Origin: Candidatus Accumulibacter sp. 66-26
GTDB taxonomy: Bacteria > Pseudomonadota > Gammaproteobacteria > Burkholderiales > Rhodocyclaceae
Direction: 5' to 3'
NCBI GenBank assembly: GCA_001897745.1
Contig: MKUH01000006.1
Coordinates: 1 to 64,000 of the forward strand
Length of the DNA stretch: 64,000 nucleotides
Part shown: positions 24,820-36,577 of the stretch, one piece after another
How the letters are laid out: every line of letters starts with the position of its first letter
Numbering within the stretch: position 1 is the stretch's first letter
Position numbers and translations under genes: made by a program
Notes under the pieces: model-generated
The model's database searches: none
What the model was told of the DNA's origin: nothing
What the model saw: the letters and a program-made list of their open reading frames with translations, nothing else

Positions 24820-25590
24820 CTACTTTCCAGCGACGTCGCCCGGCAGGAGGAAGCCGTACTTTGTCATCACGGCACGGGCAGGCTTGCTACTTATGTAGTC
24901 GGCGAAGCGCCTGGCCAAGGCGTTGCCCTCAGCCCGTTTGGTGATGACGAATCCCTGTTCCAGCGGCTCATGCAGTTTGTCAGGAATAAGCCAGTAGCCG
25001 CCACGCCTGGAGAGTTCGGGATTTGTCGCGAGGGATAGGGCGACGATGCCGACCTGAGCATTGCCGGTCTGCACGAATTGCACGGCATGGGCGATGTTCT
25101 CACCATAGACCAGCTTCGGCTCAACCTTTTCCCACAAACCGGAAGCTTTCAAGGCTTCCTCGGCGCGCTTGCCGTAGGGTGCGTGCTTGGGGTTGGCGAT
25201 GGCGATGCGGGTAACCTTCGGATCGGTCAGGCTTCCCATCGTCATTTTGGTGGCGTCCATGCTCGCGCTCCACAGCACTATGCGGCCGAAGGCATAGGGT
25301 TTCACCTCGGAGGCGGCAAAGCCCGCCTTGGCCAACTCGCGGGGAAATGCAATGTCGGCCGAGAAATACAGGTCGTAAGGCGCGCCCTGCTGAATCTGGG
25401 TGTGGAACTTGCCGGAAGAACCGTAGATGACTTCCACTTGGTCAGTTGGGTTGGCTTGTTTAAAAGTGGTGACCATTTCGTCCATCGCGAACTTCAGGTC
25501 GGCTGCCGCCGCAACAGTAATCCTTTCGGCATGGGCCGTCGCTGCGATTAGCAGCGAGCAGGCAAGCAACAAGGGACGTAAGAGTTTCAT
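24820..25590 (-). CDS. modA: Molybdate ABC transporter substrate-binding protein ModA
   Basis: 256 residues from the ATG at 25590, which has AAAAGGAA upstream (an in-frame ATG at 25608 has none). Signal peptide MKLLRPLLLACSLLIAATAHA, then the ModA fold (VAAAADLKFAMDEM, YGSSGKFHTQIQQGAPYDLYFSAD). It binds molybdate or tungstate in the periplasm. No modB or modC is nearby, so it must use a transporter encoded elsewhere or be a dedicated extra receptor for the molybdoenzymes in this window. Encoded convergently with the CDF gene. Confidence 0.9.
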   Translation of the reverse strand: MKLLRPLLLACSLLIAATAHAERITVAAAADLKFAMDEMVTTFKQANPTDQVEVIYGSSGKFHTQIQQGAPYDLYFSADIAFPRELAKAGFAASEVKPYAFGRIVLWSASMDATKMTMGSLTDPKVTRIAIANPKHAPYGKRAEEALKASGLWEKVEPKLVYGENIAHAVQFVQTGNAQVGIVALSLATNPELSRRGGYWLIPDKLHEPLEQGFVITKRAEGNALARRFADYISSKPARAVMTKYGFLLPGDVAGK

Positions 25591-25772
25591 GGGCAGGTTC
25601 CTTTTCATCGAGTCATGCTACCTATGAACCCGACACATTGCGTTTGTTGGGTTCGCTACATCTTTTTGTCAGAAAAAATAAAGCGAAAAGCATAGTGCAA
25701 CTGGCGTGCCAGAAGATGATGAAGACCAAGCACTGGAGCCGTCAATTCCAACTGAAATTATGGTAGGTAATC

Positions 25773-25802
25773 CTGCATCCTTTTCGCTATCACTTCGTCT
25801 CC
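25773..25802 (+). promoter_or_regulatory. Putative ECF promoter, copy 2
   Basis: CTGCATC (25773-25779), 16 bp, CGTCT (25796-25800) followed by CC. About 34 bp before the fmdE start. The same CACAAGT follows the -10 as in copy 1. Confidence 0.6.
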
Positions 25803-25834
25803 ACAAGTAGGAACACCTTTTATAGGAGACGATC

Positions 25835-26431
25835 ATGAGAACCACCTTCATTCCCCCTGAATGGGCTTTTGAATTTCACGGTCATCAATGTCCGTTCATG
25901 CCGCTCGGCTACCGGATGGGGCGGCTGGCCATGACTAGACTCGGCGTCGAGCGTGAAAAGGATCATGGCTTCTTCATCTTTCCGGAACTCGGCGAAGGGC
26001 ATCCTCAGACCTGCCTGATGGACGGTCTCCAGGTTGCTAGCGGGGCGACTTACGGCAAGGTGATGATCGCCAAAACCTTCTATGGCAAGTTAGCCGCTGT
26101 TTTCTATCACCCCGCCAAGGGTGCGGTGCGTTACTCGCTGAAGCCGGAATTCATCGACGCCATGGGTAAATTCCCGTTCTTCGCGTTCCGCAAGCAGGGC
26201 ATGGAGCCCTCGCAGATACCCGCAGAGGCGCGTGACGAGATCCTCAACTGGGTCTATGAACAAGCGGATGATTTCGTTTTCAAGGTCGAGGACAAGCCCG
26301 ATTTCAAGTTCATGCCGGTGAAAGGTTCGTTCAACAAAACAAAGTGCAGCGCCTGTGGCGAATATGTGTTCGAGCGCTATGTGCGCAGCAAGGACGGTCA
26401 GCCCGTTTGCATTCCTTGTTCGGGTTATTGA
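25835..26431 (+). CDS. FmdE-family protein with C-terminal zinc ribbon
   Basis: 198 residues, GGAGACG upstream. The N-terminal domain has the FmdE pattern (FEFHGHQCPFMPLGYRMG, then GHPQTCLMDGLQVASGATYGK), and a C-terminal zinc ribbon (CSACGEYVFER ... CIPC) follows. FmdE was named from molybdenum formylmethanofuran dehydrogenase operons, but members are widespread in non-methanogens and their role is unsettled (metal or pterin handling is suspected). It heads the polycistron that runs on into the N-ATPase genes. Confidence 0.85.
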   Translation: MRTTFIPPEWAFEFHGHQCPFMPLGYRMGRLAMTRLGVEREKDHGFFIFPELGEGHPQTCLMDGLQVASGATYGKVMIAKTFYGKLAAVFYHPAKGAVRYSLKPEFIDAMGKFPFFAFRKQGMEPSQIPAEARDEILNWVYEQADDFVFKVEDKPDFKFMPVKGSFNKTKCSACGEYVFERYVRSKDGQPVCIPCSGY

Positions 26432-26473
26432 GCGCATCATGATGTCGCTGGCCAATCACAAGAGGAGACTGAA

Positions 26474-26869
26474 ATGGAACTGATCAAACAGATTCTGGCG
26501 TCCTTCGAAGGAACGCTGCCCAACGACAGCAAGACGGCTGCTGCCATTGCCCGCGGGGCTTCGGCAGAAGAGATTTCTGCCTGTGCTACCGAGGAGGGGC
26601 TGCATGCCTTGGCCGGGGCGTTGTTTGAGGCCTGTGAGGAAGGGGCCGAAGACGGACGCCTCGATAATTCGGCACGCGTCACCGGGGCACTCGCCGAGCG
26701 TCTCAAGGAATTTCGCCAGGGGCTACCGCCTGGCTGTGAAACGGCGCGTCTGATCGACGCAGGCGTCGGTCTGGAAGAAATCTCGGAGGCGGCCGAGAAG
26801 GAAGGCCTGATCGCCTTGGCGAGCATGCTGTTTGAGGCCGAGCAGGAGCAAGGCAAGGACGCGGCCTGA
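26474..26869 (+). CDS. Internally duplicated acidic protein, unknown function
   Basis: 131 residues, very acidic and helical. It contains two copies of one ~30-residue unit: IARGASAEEISACATEEG with HALAGALFEA, and IDAGVGLEEISEAAEKEG with IALASMLFEA. I do not recognise the family. It lies 42 bp after fmdE in the same transcript. Confidence 0.65.
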   Translation: MELIKQILASFEGTLPNDSKTAAAIARGASAEEISACATEEGLHALAGALFEACEEGAEDGRLDNSARVTGALAERLKEFRQGLPPGCETARLIDAGVGLEEISEAAEKEGLIALASMLFEAEQEQGKDAA

Positions 26870-26903
26870 GTTACCGATAACGCTGGCATGCAGGGAGGCA
26901 TCC

Positions 26904-27203
26904 ATGAAAGCGCGTTGGTTTTTGATGACATTATCTGGGTCGTTGCTGCTGACGGCGGCGTTTGCCGCTGAGGCTCGCGGCCCATGGCGGGCCAGTGAAG
27001 ACAACACCCGGGGTTGGCAATTCATGACTCCGGAGGAGCGTGTCGAGCACCAGGCGCGGGTTCGGAGTTTCAGGACGCTTGATGAATGCCGGGCCTACCA
27101 GCAGGAACACCACCGCCTGATGGAGCAACGGGCCAAGGAGAAGGGCTCAGCGCTGCCGTCCGGTGGGCGCGATATCTGCGAGCATCTGAAGCCGGCAAGC
27201 TAA
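26904..27203 (+). CDS. Small periplasmic protein, unknown function
   Basis: 99 residues from the ATG at 26904 (GGAGG upstream), with signal peptide MKARWFLMTLSGSLLLTAAFA. The mature part has a FMTPEERVEHQARVRSFRTL segment, a single C in the middle and one near the end (DICEHL), and a helical HHRLMEQRAKEKG stretch. The pattern resembles metal-stress periplasmic helical proteins, without a firm family. Next in line is a ferric-reductase-like gene. Confidence 0.65.
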   Translation: MKARWFLMTLSGSLLLTAAFAAEARGPWRASEDNTRGWQFMTPEERVEHQARVRSFRTLDECRAYQQEHHRLMEQRAKEKGSALPSGGRDICEHLKPAS

Positions 27204-27237
27204 AGCATCGAAGCCAAGATCCAAGGTGGAATTTCGT

Positions 27238-28487
27238 ATGTCTCGCCTGCGTACCTCGTCACTTCCAGTTCTGCTTCTGCTCTTCGTGGGCCTGCCTGTC
27301 TTTTGGGCATTCCCCGATGAGCTGCCGCTCTGGCGAGCGACCGGGGTTCTCCTTGGCTGGACAGGAGCAGGTCTGCTTTTATTCAGTTTGCTGCTGATGG
27401 TGCGTGAGGTTCGTCTGGCCAGTAGTTTGGGCGGACTGGAGCGAATTACTGCCTGGCATCATCGAGCCGGCATGGCTGCTTATGTGTTGCTCCTGGCGCA
27501 CCCGCTTACCCTGGCCGCTGCGGGTTGGGCCGAGTCACCGGAACTGGCGTGGCAGGTCATCTCTCCGCTGTCCGAGAATTGGCCGGTCTGGCTGGGCTGG
27601 GTGGGGCTGATCTTGCTGATGCTGGGTTTGGCCACCACCTTCATGAGCCGCCTGGCCTATGGTGCCTGGCGATGGCTGCACAGCTTGCTCGGGCTCGGCG
27701 CCCTTATCGGCTTTGTCCATATCCTGCAGCTCGGCATTAGCGCGGGAGGCTTGCTGGCCCTGGCTACCGCCATGCTGCTCTTGCTCTGGCGCTTGCTGCG
27801 TGTCGACCTGGGAGCAGCAGCAAAGCCCTATATCGTGACCTCGGTGCGTTCGGTAGCGCAGTCGATGGTGGAGGTTACTCTGAAACCATTGGGCGTGCCG
27901 ATCGACGCTGCACCCGGGCAATTCGCCCTGACGGCATTTTTCAGGGGGCCGCGCTATCAAGGCTGCGGGGAATTTCATCCTTTTACTATCAGCGGTATTG
28001 GAGATGGCCACGAACTTCGCATCGGGGTAAAGGCGCTGGGTGACTGTACTCGACGTATGCAGCGCCTGGAACCGGACGTTGCCGCCCGGGTGCATGGCCC
28101 CTTCGGCGAATTCCTGAAAGATGTGCCGTCCCGCCCATTGTTGTGGGTGGCGGGCGGGATTGGCATTACGCCATTTATCGGCTTTTTGAGGCAGCAAGCG
28201 GTTGAGACCCCCACGACCCTGATCTATTTGTATCGTGGCGAGCCGGATGCCGCTTATCTCGATGAACTTGCCTCTTTGGCCAAGGACAGCCCCGGGCTCG
28301 CCTTGCAGGCGGTGGCAACCGGCACTGACATGCCGGATATGAACCGGCTATTGCCGGAATTCGCGGCATTGGCAAATCACGAGTGCTATGTCTGCGGCCC
28401 TCCGGGACTGATCGCGGCCGTTTCCCAGGCGCTGCTTGAGCGCAGCATTCCCAACGAACGAATTCACTTTGAGCACTTCGACTTCCG

Positions 28488-28491
<4 letters not shown>
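27238..28491 (+). CDS. Ferric-reductase-like flavocytochrome
   Basis: 417 residues from the ATG at 27238. The N-terminal half is a haem-b membrane domain with six transmembrane segments (histidines in WHHRAG, LLAHPLTL, WLHSLLG and FVHILQL). The C-terminal half is an FAD/NAD(P)H oxidoreductase domain (FHPFTIS FAD-binding, GGIGITPFIGFL and YVCGPPGL nucleotide-binding). This is the NADPH-oxidase/ferric reductase architecture that moves electrons across the membrane. Its stop overlaps the cytochrome b5-like gene, which may be its partner. Confidence 0.85.
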
Positions 28492-30692
<2,201 letters not shown>

Positions 30693-30696
<4 letters not shown>

Positions 30697-30965
30697 ACGA
30701 CGAAAAGTGGCGTCGTGAGGTGCACCGGGATAGCGAGCGACTCAAGGGGGCCGAGCGCGAACGCCGGTCCCTGCTGGCCCAGAGCGTCTTTCTCGGCACC
30801 TTGTCCGTGCTCTTCCTGGTGCCCTTGATCGGTGGCGCTTACCTCGGGCGCTGGCTGGATGGTTTGAGCGATGGCTACTCGGTGCGCTGGACGATCAATG
30901 CGATCATCCTCGGTCTGGCGGTCGGCGTGTTCAACGTCTATGTCTTCATACGGAAGAACTGGTAA
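30693..30965 (+). CDS. atpQ: N-ATPase accessory subunit AtpQ (AtpI-like)
   Basis: 90 residues from the ATG at 30693 (ATGA overlap with atpC). Charged N-terminus followed by two transmembrane helices (SVFLGTLSVLFLVPLIGGAYLG and the last 25 residues). It matches the AtpI/AtpQ family thought to help rotor assembly or carry Mg2+. Classical N-ATPase operons carry a second small gene, atpR, between atpQ and atpB; here atpB begins at the atpQ stop, so atpR is missing. Confidence 0.8.
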
Positions 30966-31663
30966 TGGAAGCGCTCAGCGTCATTTTCAGTATCGGACCG
31001 TTCGGCATCACGCGAACGGTCGTGACGACCTGGGGCATCATGCTGGTACTCGGGGTCGGTAGCTGGCTGGCAACCCGTCGGTTAGCCGTCGAGCAGCCGG
31101 GGATCATCCAGGCCGCGCTGGAAGGCGTCGTCCAGGCAATCGAATCGGCCATTGCCACCGTTCTGCCGGAGCGCTCGACGCTGTTGCTGCCTTTCGTTGG
31201 AACGCTCTGGCTTTTCGTCGCCATTGCCAATTTAATCGGCTTGGTGCCGGGTCTGCATGCGCCGACTGGCGACCTGTCGACGACGGCAGCGCTGGCCATC
31301 GTGGTCTTTCTGTCCGTGCATTGGTATGGCATCCGTAGCGCCGGACTGCGGGCCTATCTGCGCCATTACCTGTCCCCCAGTCCGGTACTCTTGCCCTTCC
31401 ATGTTCTCGGCGAGTTCTCGCGCACCCTGGCCCTGGCCGTTCGCCTGTTCGGCAATATCATGAGCCTGGAAATGGCGGCGCTCCTTGTCCTGCTCGTTGC
31501 CGGACTTCTTGTGCCAGTGCCCGTCCTCATGTTGCACGTCATCGAGGCACTGGTTCAGGCCTACATTTTTGGCATGCTGGCGCTGATCTACATCGCCGGC
31601 GGCATGCAATCCCAAGCCGAACAAGCATCCACCCAGACAAACAAGAATGGAAACACGCCATGA
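30965..31663 (+). CDS. atpB: N-ATPase subunit a
   Basis: 232 residues, five to six transmembrane helices. The essential arginine is in ALAVRLFGNIMS. EALVQAYIFGMLALIYI forms the last helix of the ion channel. The start overlaps the atpQ stop by one base and the stop overlaps atpE (ATGA). Confidence 0.93.
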   Translation: MEALSVIFSIGPFGITRTVVTTWGIMLVLGVGSWLATRRLAVEQPGIIQAALEGVVQAIESAIATVLPERSTLLLPFVGTLWLFVAIANLIGLVPGLHAPTGDLSTTAALAIVVFLSVHWYGIRSAGLRAYLRHYLSPSPVLLPFHVLGEFSRTLALAVRLFGNIMSLEMAALLVLLVAGLLVPVPVLMLHVIEALVQAYIFGMLALIYIAGGMQSQAEQASTQTNKNGNTP

Positions 31664-31926
31664 GCGACATGCACTGGTTTGCCCTGATCTCCACCGTCGT
31701 GGCCGGACTGGCCATCGCCCTGGGCATCATTTTTCCGGCGATGGCCATGGGCAAGGCCATCACCCAAGCGCTGGAGGCGCTTTCCCGACAGCCGGAAGCG
31801 GAGAAGTCCATTACCCGGACACTGTTCATTGGTCTGGCGATGATCGAGTCGCTGGCCATTTACGTTCTCGTGATCGTCCTCATCATCCTCTTTCGCAATC
31901 CACTTCTTGAATATCTGCTCAAGTAG
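31660..31926 (+). CDS. atpE: N-ATPase rotor subunit c, with an altered first-helix ion ligand
   Basis: 88 residues, two transmembrane helices joined by the RQPE loop (43-46). The second helix has the ion-binding ES-x3-Y set (E63, S64, Y68), equivalent to E65/S66/Y70 of the Na+-binding Ilyobacter ring. Counting from the RQP loop, the first-helix ligand that is Gln or Glu in Na+ rings falls on M30 (FPAMAMGK). One side-chain ligand is thus lost. Coupling may be to protons; this is inference. Confidence 0.9.
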   Translation: MSDMHWFALISTVVAGLAIALGIIFPAMAMGKAITQALEALSRQPEAEKSITRTLFIGLAMIESLAIYVLVIVLIILFRNPLLEYLLK

Positions 31927-31934
31927 AGCCTGTC

Positions 31935-32687
31935 ATGAACATCGACTGGACAACCTTCGGCCTTGAAATTGTCAATTTTCTGGCCCTACTCTGGATACTC
32001 AAGCGCTTTCTCTACAAGCCGGTGCTAGAGACACTGGCCCAGCGTCGCGCCGGCATCGATAAAACCCTGAGCGAAGCGCGTGAGGGCGAAATCAAGGCGC
32101 AAGGGCTGCAGGCGCAATACGAAAGTCGCCTGGCTGATTGGGGTAAGGAAAGAGCCAAAGCCAGAAGCGAACTGGACACCGAGATCGCCCTTGAGCGTTC
32201 ACGGCAGATGCAGTCGCTGGCGAAGGAACTGGCCGAGGAGCGGGCGCGAAACGCTGCGGTCGACGCCCATTGGCAGCAGGAAATGCAGCGCGAGATGGAA
32301 ACCGCCGCCTTGCTACAGGCGCAGCAGTTCGCCACGAAACTACTCGGCCGCCTGGCGTCTCCCACCCTTGAGTCGCGCATGGTCGATCTATTGCTGGAGG
32401 ACTGGGCAAAACTTCCCGATCAACAGATTTCCGGTTTGCGTGCTGCCGCCGAAGATCCGGCGCTGGCCGTCCGGGTAAGCAGTGCCTTTCCTTTGGATGA
32501 GGTGCAGCGAGGCCGAATTATCGAGGCCTTGAACCACCGTCTGGGCAGACCGGTGGAGGTGCTCTTCGAAGAACTCCCGGGCTTGCTGGCGGGTCTGCGC
32601 ATCTCCGTGGGCGCCTGGCAACTTCATTTGAATTTCACCGATGAACTTGCCAGCTTTGCGGCAGGCGCCAACCATGTCGATGGCTAA
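31935..32687 (+). CDS. atpF: N-ATPase subunit b (long form)
   Basis: 250 residues: an N-terminal membrane segment ([22 protein letters not shown]), a long charged helix (residues ~40-130) and a delta-like C-terminal region. This long b subunit is typical of N-ATPases, which lack a separate delta gene. The stop lies inside the start of atpA. Confidence 0.9.
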   Translation: MNIDWTTFGLEIVNFLALLWILKRFLYKPVLETLAQRRAGIDKTLSEAREGEIKAQGLQAQYESRLADWGKERAKARSELDTEIALERSRQMQSLAKELAEERARNAAVDAHWQQEMQREMETAALLQAQQFATKLLGRLASPTLESRMVDLLLEDWAKLPDQQISGLRAAAEDPALAVRVSSAFPLDEVQRGRIIEALNHRLGRPVEVLFEELPGLLAGLRISVGAWQLHLNFTDELASFAAGANHVDG

Positions 32688-34176
32688 GCTGCTAACCTCA
32701 CCACTGCTTCGTCAGGCCAATTGGCTTGAACGTTACGACCTGCAACTGCGGGTGGCGGAGAAGGGACGGGTCATTTCGGTCGGCGATGGGATCGCCTGGA
32801 TTGATGGCTTGCCGTCGGCCGCGATGGACGAGGTTTTGCGCTTTGAAGATGGTAGCCGCGGCTTGGTCTTTCACCTTGGCGCGGAACGGATCGGGGCCAT
32901 CCTGCTGAATCAGGGCGGAGAGGAAAGGGAACTCACAGCCGGGGCGGCGGCCTTTCTGACCGGGAAAACCCTGGATATCGGTGTCGGCGATGCCTACCTT
33001 GGCCGCGTGGTCGACCCGATGGGGAGCCCTCTCGATGGCGGCGCTCCCATATCGGCGATCTCGCGCCGTCCGCTGGAACCCGCTTCGCCACCCATTCCGG
33101 CCCGGGATTTTGTCGATCGCCCCTTGGTTTCGGGCGGCAAGATGGTCGATACGATGATCCCGATCGGCAAGGGGCAGCGCCAACTGATCATCGGCGATGC
33201 GGGTACGGGGAAAAGCGCCCTCGCGCTCGATGCCGTGGTTGCCCAGAAAGGGCGCAATGTCCTGTGTGTCTATGTGCTGATCAGCCAAAAACGCTCCAGT
33301 GTCGTGGGGACCATCGAAACGCTGCGACGCACCGGCGCACTGGAATACACCTGTGTTGTGGTCGCCGAATCGACCGCCATGCCGGGCCTCAAATATATTG
33401 CGCCGTTTGCCGGTTGCGCTCTTGCCGAAGGCTGGATGTCGGCCGGGCGGGATGTGCTCGTGGTCTATGACGACCTGACGACTCACGCCAAGGCTTACCG
33501 CGAGCTTTCCTTGCTATTGCGCCGCCCGCCGGGGCGTGAAGCCTATCCCGGCGATATTTTCTTCCTCCATTCGCGGCTGCTTGAGCGTTCGACCTGCCTG
33601 GCGGCTGCCAGCGGTGGAGGCAGCATGACAGCATTGCCTCTCGTCGAAACGGAGCAAGGGGAAATTTCGGCCTACATCCCGACCAACCTCATTTCGATTA
33701 CCGATGGACAGGTCTATCTTGACCCGCGCTTGTTTGCGGCGGGATTTCTCCCGGCGATCGACATCACCCGTTCAGTCTCGCGTATCGGCGGAAAAGCCCA
33801 GCACCCGGCGATCAAGGTCGAGGCCGGGCGGATGAAACTCGACTACTTGCAGTTTCAGGAACTGGAGATCTTTACTCGTTTCGGTTCGCGGTTGGAGGCC
33901 AGTGTCGAAGCCAAGATCCGGCGCGGCCGCCTGTTGCGGGAGTTGCTGAAGCAGGAGCGTCTGGCCCCGTTGGCCCCCGAACAGCACATGGCCTGGCTGG
34001 TGGCCTACAACGAGGGTTTGTTCGACGGCTTGGACGGTGATCGTCTCGCGACAAAGCTTTCGACGCTCATGGAAGACTCGCGGCTCTTGTCCTTGAGCCT
34101 GGAAAACAGCCGTGAGGATTGGCTGCAGGCTGTTCGTGCCGCACTTGCGGGCGGGCCAGATGAGCCAGCGGCGTGA
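32674..34176 (+). CDS. atpA: N-ATPase alpha subunit
   Basis: 500 residues from the ATG at 32674 (32680 is equally possible; both overlap the atpF stop). P-loop GDAGTGKSA in place of the usual GDRQTGKT, and the conserved [15 protein letters not shown] segment that contacts beta. Complete and co-directional with the rest of the operon. Confidence 0.93.
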   Translation: MSMAKLLTSPLLRQANWLERYDLQLRVAEKGRVISVGDGIAWIDGLPSAAMDEVLRFEDGSRGLVFHLGAERIGAILLNQGGEERELTAGAAAFLTGKTLDIGVGDAYLGRVVDPMGSPLDGGAPISAISRRPLEPASPPIPARDFVDRPLVSGGKMVDTMIPIGKGQRQLIIGDAGTGKSALALDAVVAQKGRNVLCVYVLISQKRSSVVGTIETLRRTGALEYTCVVVAESTAMPGLKYIAPFAGCALAEGWMSAGRDVLVVYDDLTTHAKAYRELSLLLRRPPGREAYPGDIFFLHSRLLERSTCLAAASGGGSMTALPLVETEQGEISAYIPTNLISITDGQVYLDPRLFAAGFLPAIDITRSVSRIGGKAQHPAIKVEAGRMKLDYLQFQELEIFTRFGSRLEASVEAKIRRGRLLRELLKQERLAPLAPEQHMAWLVAYNEGLFDGLDGDRLATKLSTLMEDSRLLSLSLENSREDWLQAVRAALAGGPDEPAA

Positions 34177-35020
34177 ATTGTCGAGGCGCCTGGGCGCCTT
34201 GGAAGAAATCTCCGGCATCATGTCCGCCATGCGCGGCCTTGCCCTGATGGAAACACACATCCTGCAGGAGTTTCTGCTCACCCAACGCCGGATGGTGGCC
34301 AGTATCGAAGCGGCAGCCGCCGACTTCCTCGCCTGGCATCCAAAACTGCTGCCAGTCGCCGAGCCTGATTCTGAAATTTGTATCCTGGTCGGCTCGGAGC
34401 AGGGTTTTTGCGGGGATTTCAACGAGGCGTTGCTGCACTACAGGGATGAACATTGCCGCGATAAAGCGGCCCCCGGGCACTTCCTGACCCTGGGCCATCG
34501 CCTGGCCAGCCGGCTTGACGGCGATGTCTCGCTTGCGCTGATTGAGCTGCCAGGCGCCAGCGTTGCCGACGAAGTACCGACGGTACTGCTGCGGCTGACC
34601 GGCGAACTGAATCGCCTGCTCTTCACAGGGAAGATGGCCGGTTGCGGCCTGTCCGTTCTCTACCATTGCGACGAAACCGGCGATATTCGCTTGCGCCACC
34701 TGTTGCCTCTGCGCGACTTGCCCGCGCCGGAGATTCGTCGCTATCCACCGGAAATCAACTTGCCCCCCGGCGAGCTACTGACCTCCCTCACCCGTCATTA
34801 TCTTTACGCGGCGCTGAACGAGGTGCTTTACAGCTCCCTGATGGCCGAGAGCCGCCAACGGCATGCCCACATGGATCGGGCGTTGAAGAAACTCGACGAA
34901 GACAGCGAGCATCTGCAGCAGGCCTACAACGCGCAGCGCCAGGAAGACATTACTGAGGAAATCGAGGTCATCCTGCTATCAGCAGGGATGCTGGAAGATG
35001 ATTGCTACGGTCAACGGTAA
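34160..35020 (+). CDS. atpG: N-ATPase gamma subunit
   Basis: 286 residues from the ATG at 34160, inside the end of atpA. Long N- and C-terminal helices ([20 protein letters not shown] and [20 protein letters not shown]) form the central stalk. Last gene of the N-ATPase operon. A probable ECF promoter for the next operon follows 15 bp later. Confidence 0.9.
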   Translation: MSQRRELSRRLGALEEISGIMSAMRGLALMETHILQEFLLTQRRMVASIEAAAADFLAWHPKLLPVAEPDSEICILVGSEQGFCGDFNEALLHYRDEHCRDKAAPGHFLTLGHRLASRLDGDVSLALIELPGASVADEVPTVLLRLTGELNRLLFTGKMAGCGLSVLYHCDETGDIRLRHLLPLRDLPAPEIRRYPPEINLPPGELLTSLTRHYLYAALNEVLYSSLMAESRQRHAHMDRALKKLDEDSEHLQQAYNAQRQEDITEEIEVILLSAGMLEDDCYGQR

Positions 35021-35034
35021 AAAATGGCGATTTT

Positions 35035-35064
35035 CTGCATCTTTTTTTGAGCTTCTCCGTCTCC
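35035..35064 (+). promoter_or_regulatory. Putative ECF promoter, copy 3
   Basis: CTGCATC (35035-35041), 16 bp, CGTCT (35058-35062) followed by CC. About 40 bp before the permease gene. Confidence 0.6.
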
Positions 35065-35103
35065 GTTGTCAGAACAGCAAACAACACGTATTGAAGCTTA
35101 CCC

Positions 35104-36159
35104 ATGAACACCTCGATTCTGACCGAACGGAAACCGCTTTCATTAAACACCTGGATCGCCGGCCTGCTGCTTGGAGCGGTGTTGTGGGTTCTGGCCTATA
35201 GCCAGCTCACCCATTTCGCCGATGCGATGATCGGGCTATTTGGCCTTAGCCATGGCAACCACCTTGGCGAAGCGGTGCATTTTTTCTTCTACGACACCCC
35301 CAAGGTCTTGCTGTTGCTGACCGGCATCGTTTTCTTCATGGGTGTGATCCAGACCTTTTTCTCGCCCGAACACACCCGCGCTTTGCTTTCCGGCAAACGG
35401 GTCGGGGTCGGCAACGTGTTGGCCGCATCGCTGGGTATCGTGACGCCGTTCTGTTCCTGTTCGGCGATTCCCCTGTTCATCGGTTTCCTTTCGGCCGGGG
35501 TGCCACTGGGTGTGACCTTCTCTTTCTTGATCTCGGCGCCGATGGTCAATGAAGTGGCTTTGGCGCTCCTGTTCGGGATGTTTGGCTGGAAAGTTGCAGC
35601 ACTCTACCTCGGCCTGGGCCTACTCGTGGCCATCATTTCCGGTTTGATTATCGGCAAGCTGAAGATGGAACGCTATCTGGAGGACTGGGTGCAGGCCATC
35701 CATGCCGGGGAAGCCCCGGAAATCGAGGGAGAAACCTACACCTGGCTCGACCGTTTCCATGCCGGTGGCCGCCACGTCAAGGAAATCGTCGGCAAGGTCT
35801 GGCCCTACATCATGGGGGGCATTGCCATCGGTGCCCTGATTCATGGTTACGTGCCCCAGGATTTCATGGCCTCCATCATGGGCAAGGATGCTCCCTGGTG
35901 GTCGTTGCCGGCCGCCGTTGCCATGGGCGTGCCGATGTATACCAATGCAGCAGGCGTCATTCCCATCGTCGAAGCGCTGATCGGCAAGGGCGCGGCGCTG
36001 GGTACGGTGCTCGCCTTCATGATGAGCGTCATTGCCTTGTCGCTGCCGGAGATGATCATCCTGCGCAAGGTATTGCGGATTCCGCTGATCGCAACCTTTG
36101 TCGGTGTCGTGGCCAGCGGCATTCTGCTGGTCGGGTACGTATTCAATCTGGTTTTGTGA
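35104..36159 (+). CDS. ArsP-like (DUF318) permease
   Basis: 351 residues with eight or more transmembrane helices. Family signatures TPFCSCSAIPLFIGFLSAG (~116) and MYTNAAGVIPIVEALI (~279) are present. Members include ArsP, which exports trivalent organoarsenicals, and permeases assigned to metal efflux. The vicinal cysteine motif CSCS would suit a thiophilic substrate. First gene of a thiol-redox operon. Confidence 0.82.
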   Translation: MNTSILTERKPLSLNTWIAGLLLGAVLWVLAYSQLTHFADAMIGLFGLSHGNHLGEAVHFFFYDTPKVLLLLTGIVFFMGVIQTFFSPEHTRALLSGKRVGVGNVLAASLGIVTPFCSCSAIPLFIGFLSAGVPLGVTFSFLISAPMVNEVALALLFGMFGWKVAALYLGLGLLVAIISGLIIGKLKMERYLEDWVQAIHAGEAPEIEGETYTWLDRFHAGGRHVKEIVGKVWPYIMGGIAIGALIHGYVPQDFMASIMGKDAPWWSLPAAVAMGVPMYTNAAGVIPIVEALIGKGAALGTVLAFMMSVIALSLPEMIILRKVLRIPLIATFVGVVASGILLVGYVFNLVL

Positions 36160-36169
36160 GCGGGCGGGC

Positions 36170-36574
36170 ATGGCTGTATTTGCTACTGCTCGAAGTGTGC
36201 TGACGCTTGGACTCCTGGCTTCTGTGCTGGTCGGTTGTGGCGAAAAGCAGAGCGATTCACCCGGCGTGCGTCTGATCGAAAATTCCCGCCAGTCCGGCCT
36301 GCCGACCGTGGTCGAGTTCGGTGCTTCCTCCTGCACCACCTGCCGCAACATGAAGCCAATTCTGGAAGCGACGGCTCTGCAGTTGCAAGGCAGGGCGCAC
36401 GTCGTGGTGATTGACCTGAACAAGGATTACGCTGCCGCGAGCCAGTTCAATATCCGCATGATGCCGACGCAGGTCTTCTTCGCCGCCGATGGTCGCGAGA
36501 CCGGTCGCCATCTGGGGGGCATGGCGCAGGCCGAGATCGTTCAGCGGCTGGGTTTTGGCCATGAGGGAGATTGA
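36170..36574 (+). CDS. Thioredoxin-fold lipoprotein
   Basis: 134 residues from the ATG at 36170. A lipoprotein signal (LLASVLVGC) leads to a thioredoxin domain with active site SCTTCRNM (~54) and cis-proline loop MMPTQVFF. It probably works in the periplasm, tethered to a membrane, receiving electrons from the CcdA-like protein encoded next. Confidence 0.85.
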   Translation: MAVFATARSVLTLGLLASVLVGCGEKQSDSPGVRLIENSRQSGLPTVVEFGASSCTTCRNMKPILEATALQLQGRAHVVVIDLNKDYAAASQFNIRMMPTQVFFAADGRETGRHLGGMAQAEIVQRLGFGHEGD

Positions 36575-36577
36575 GTC

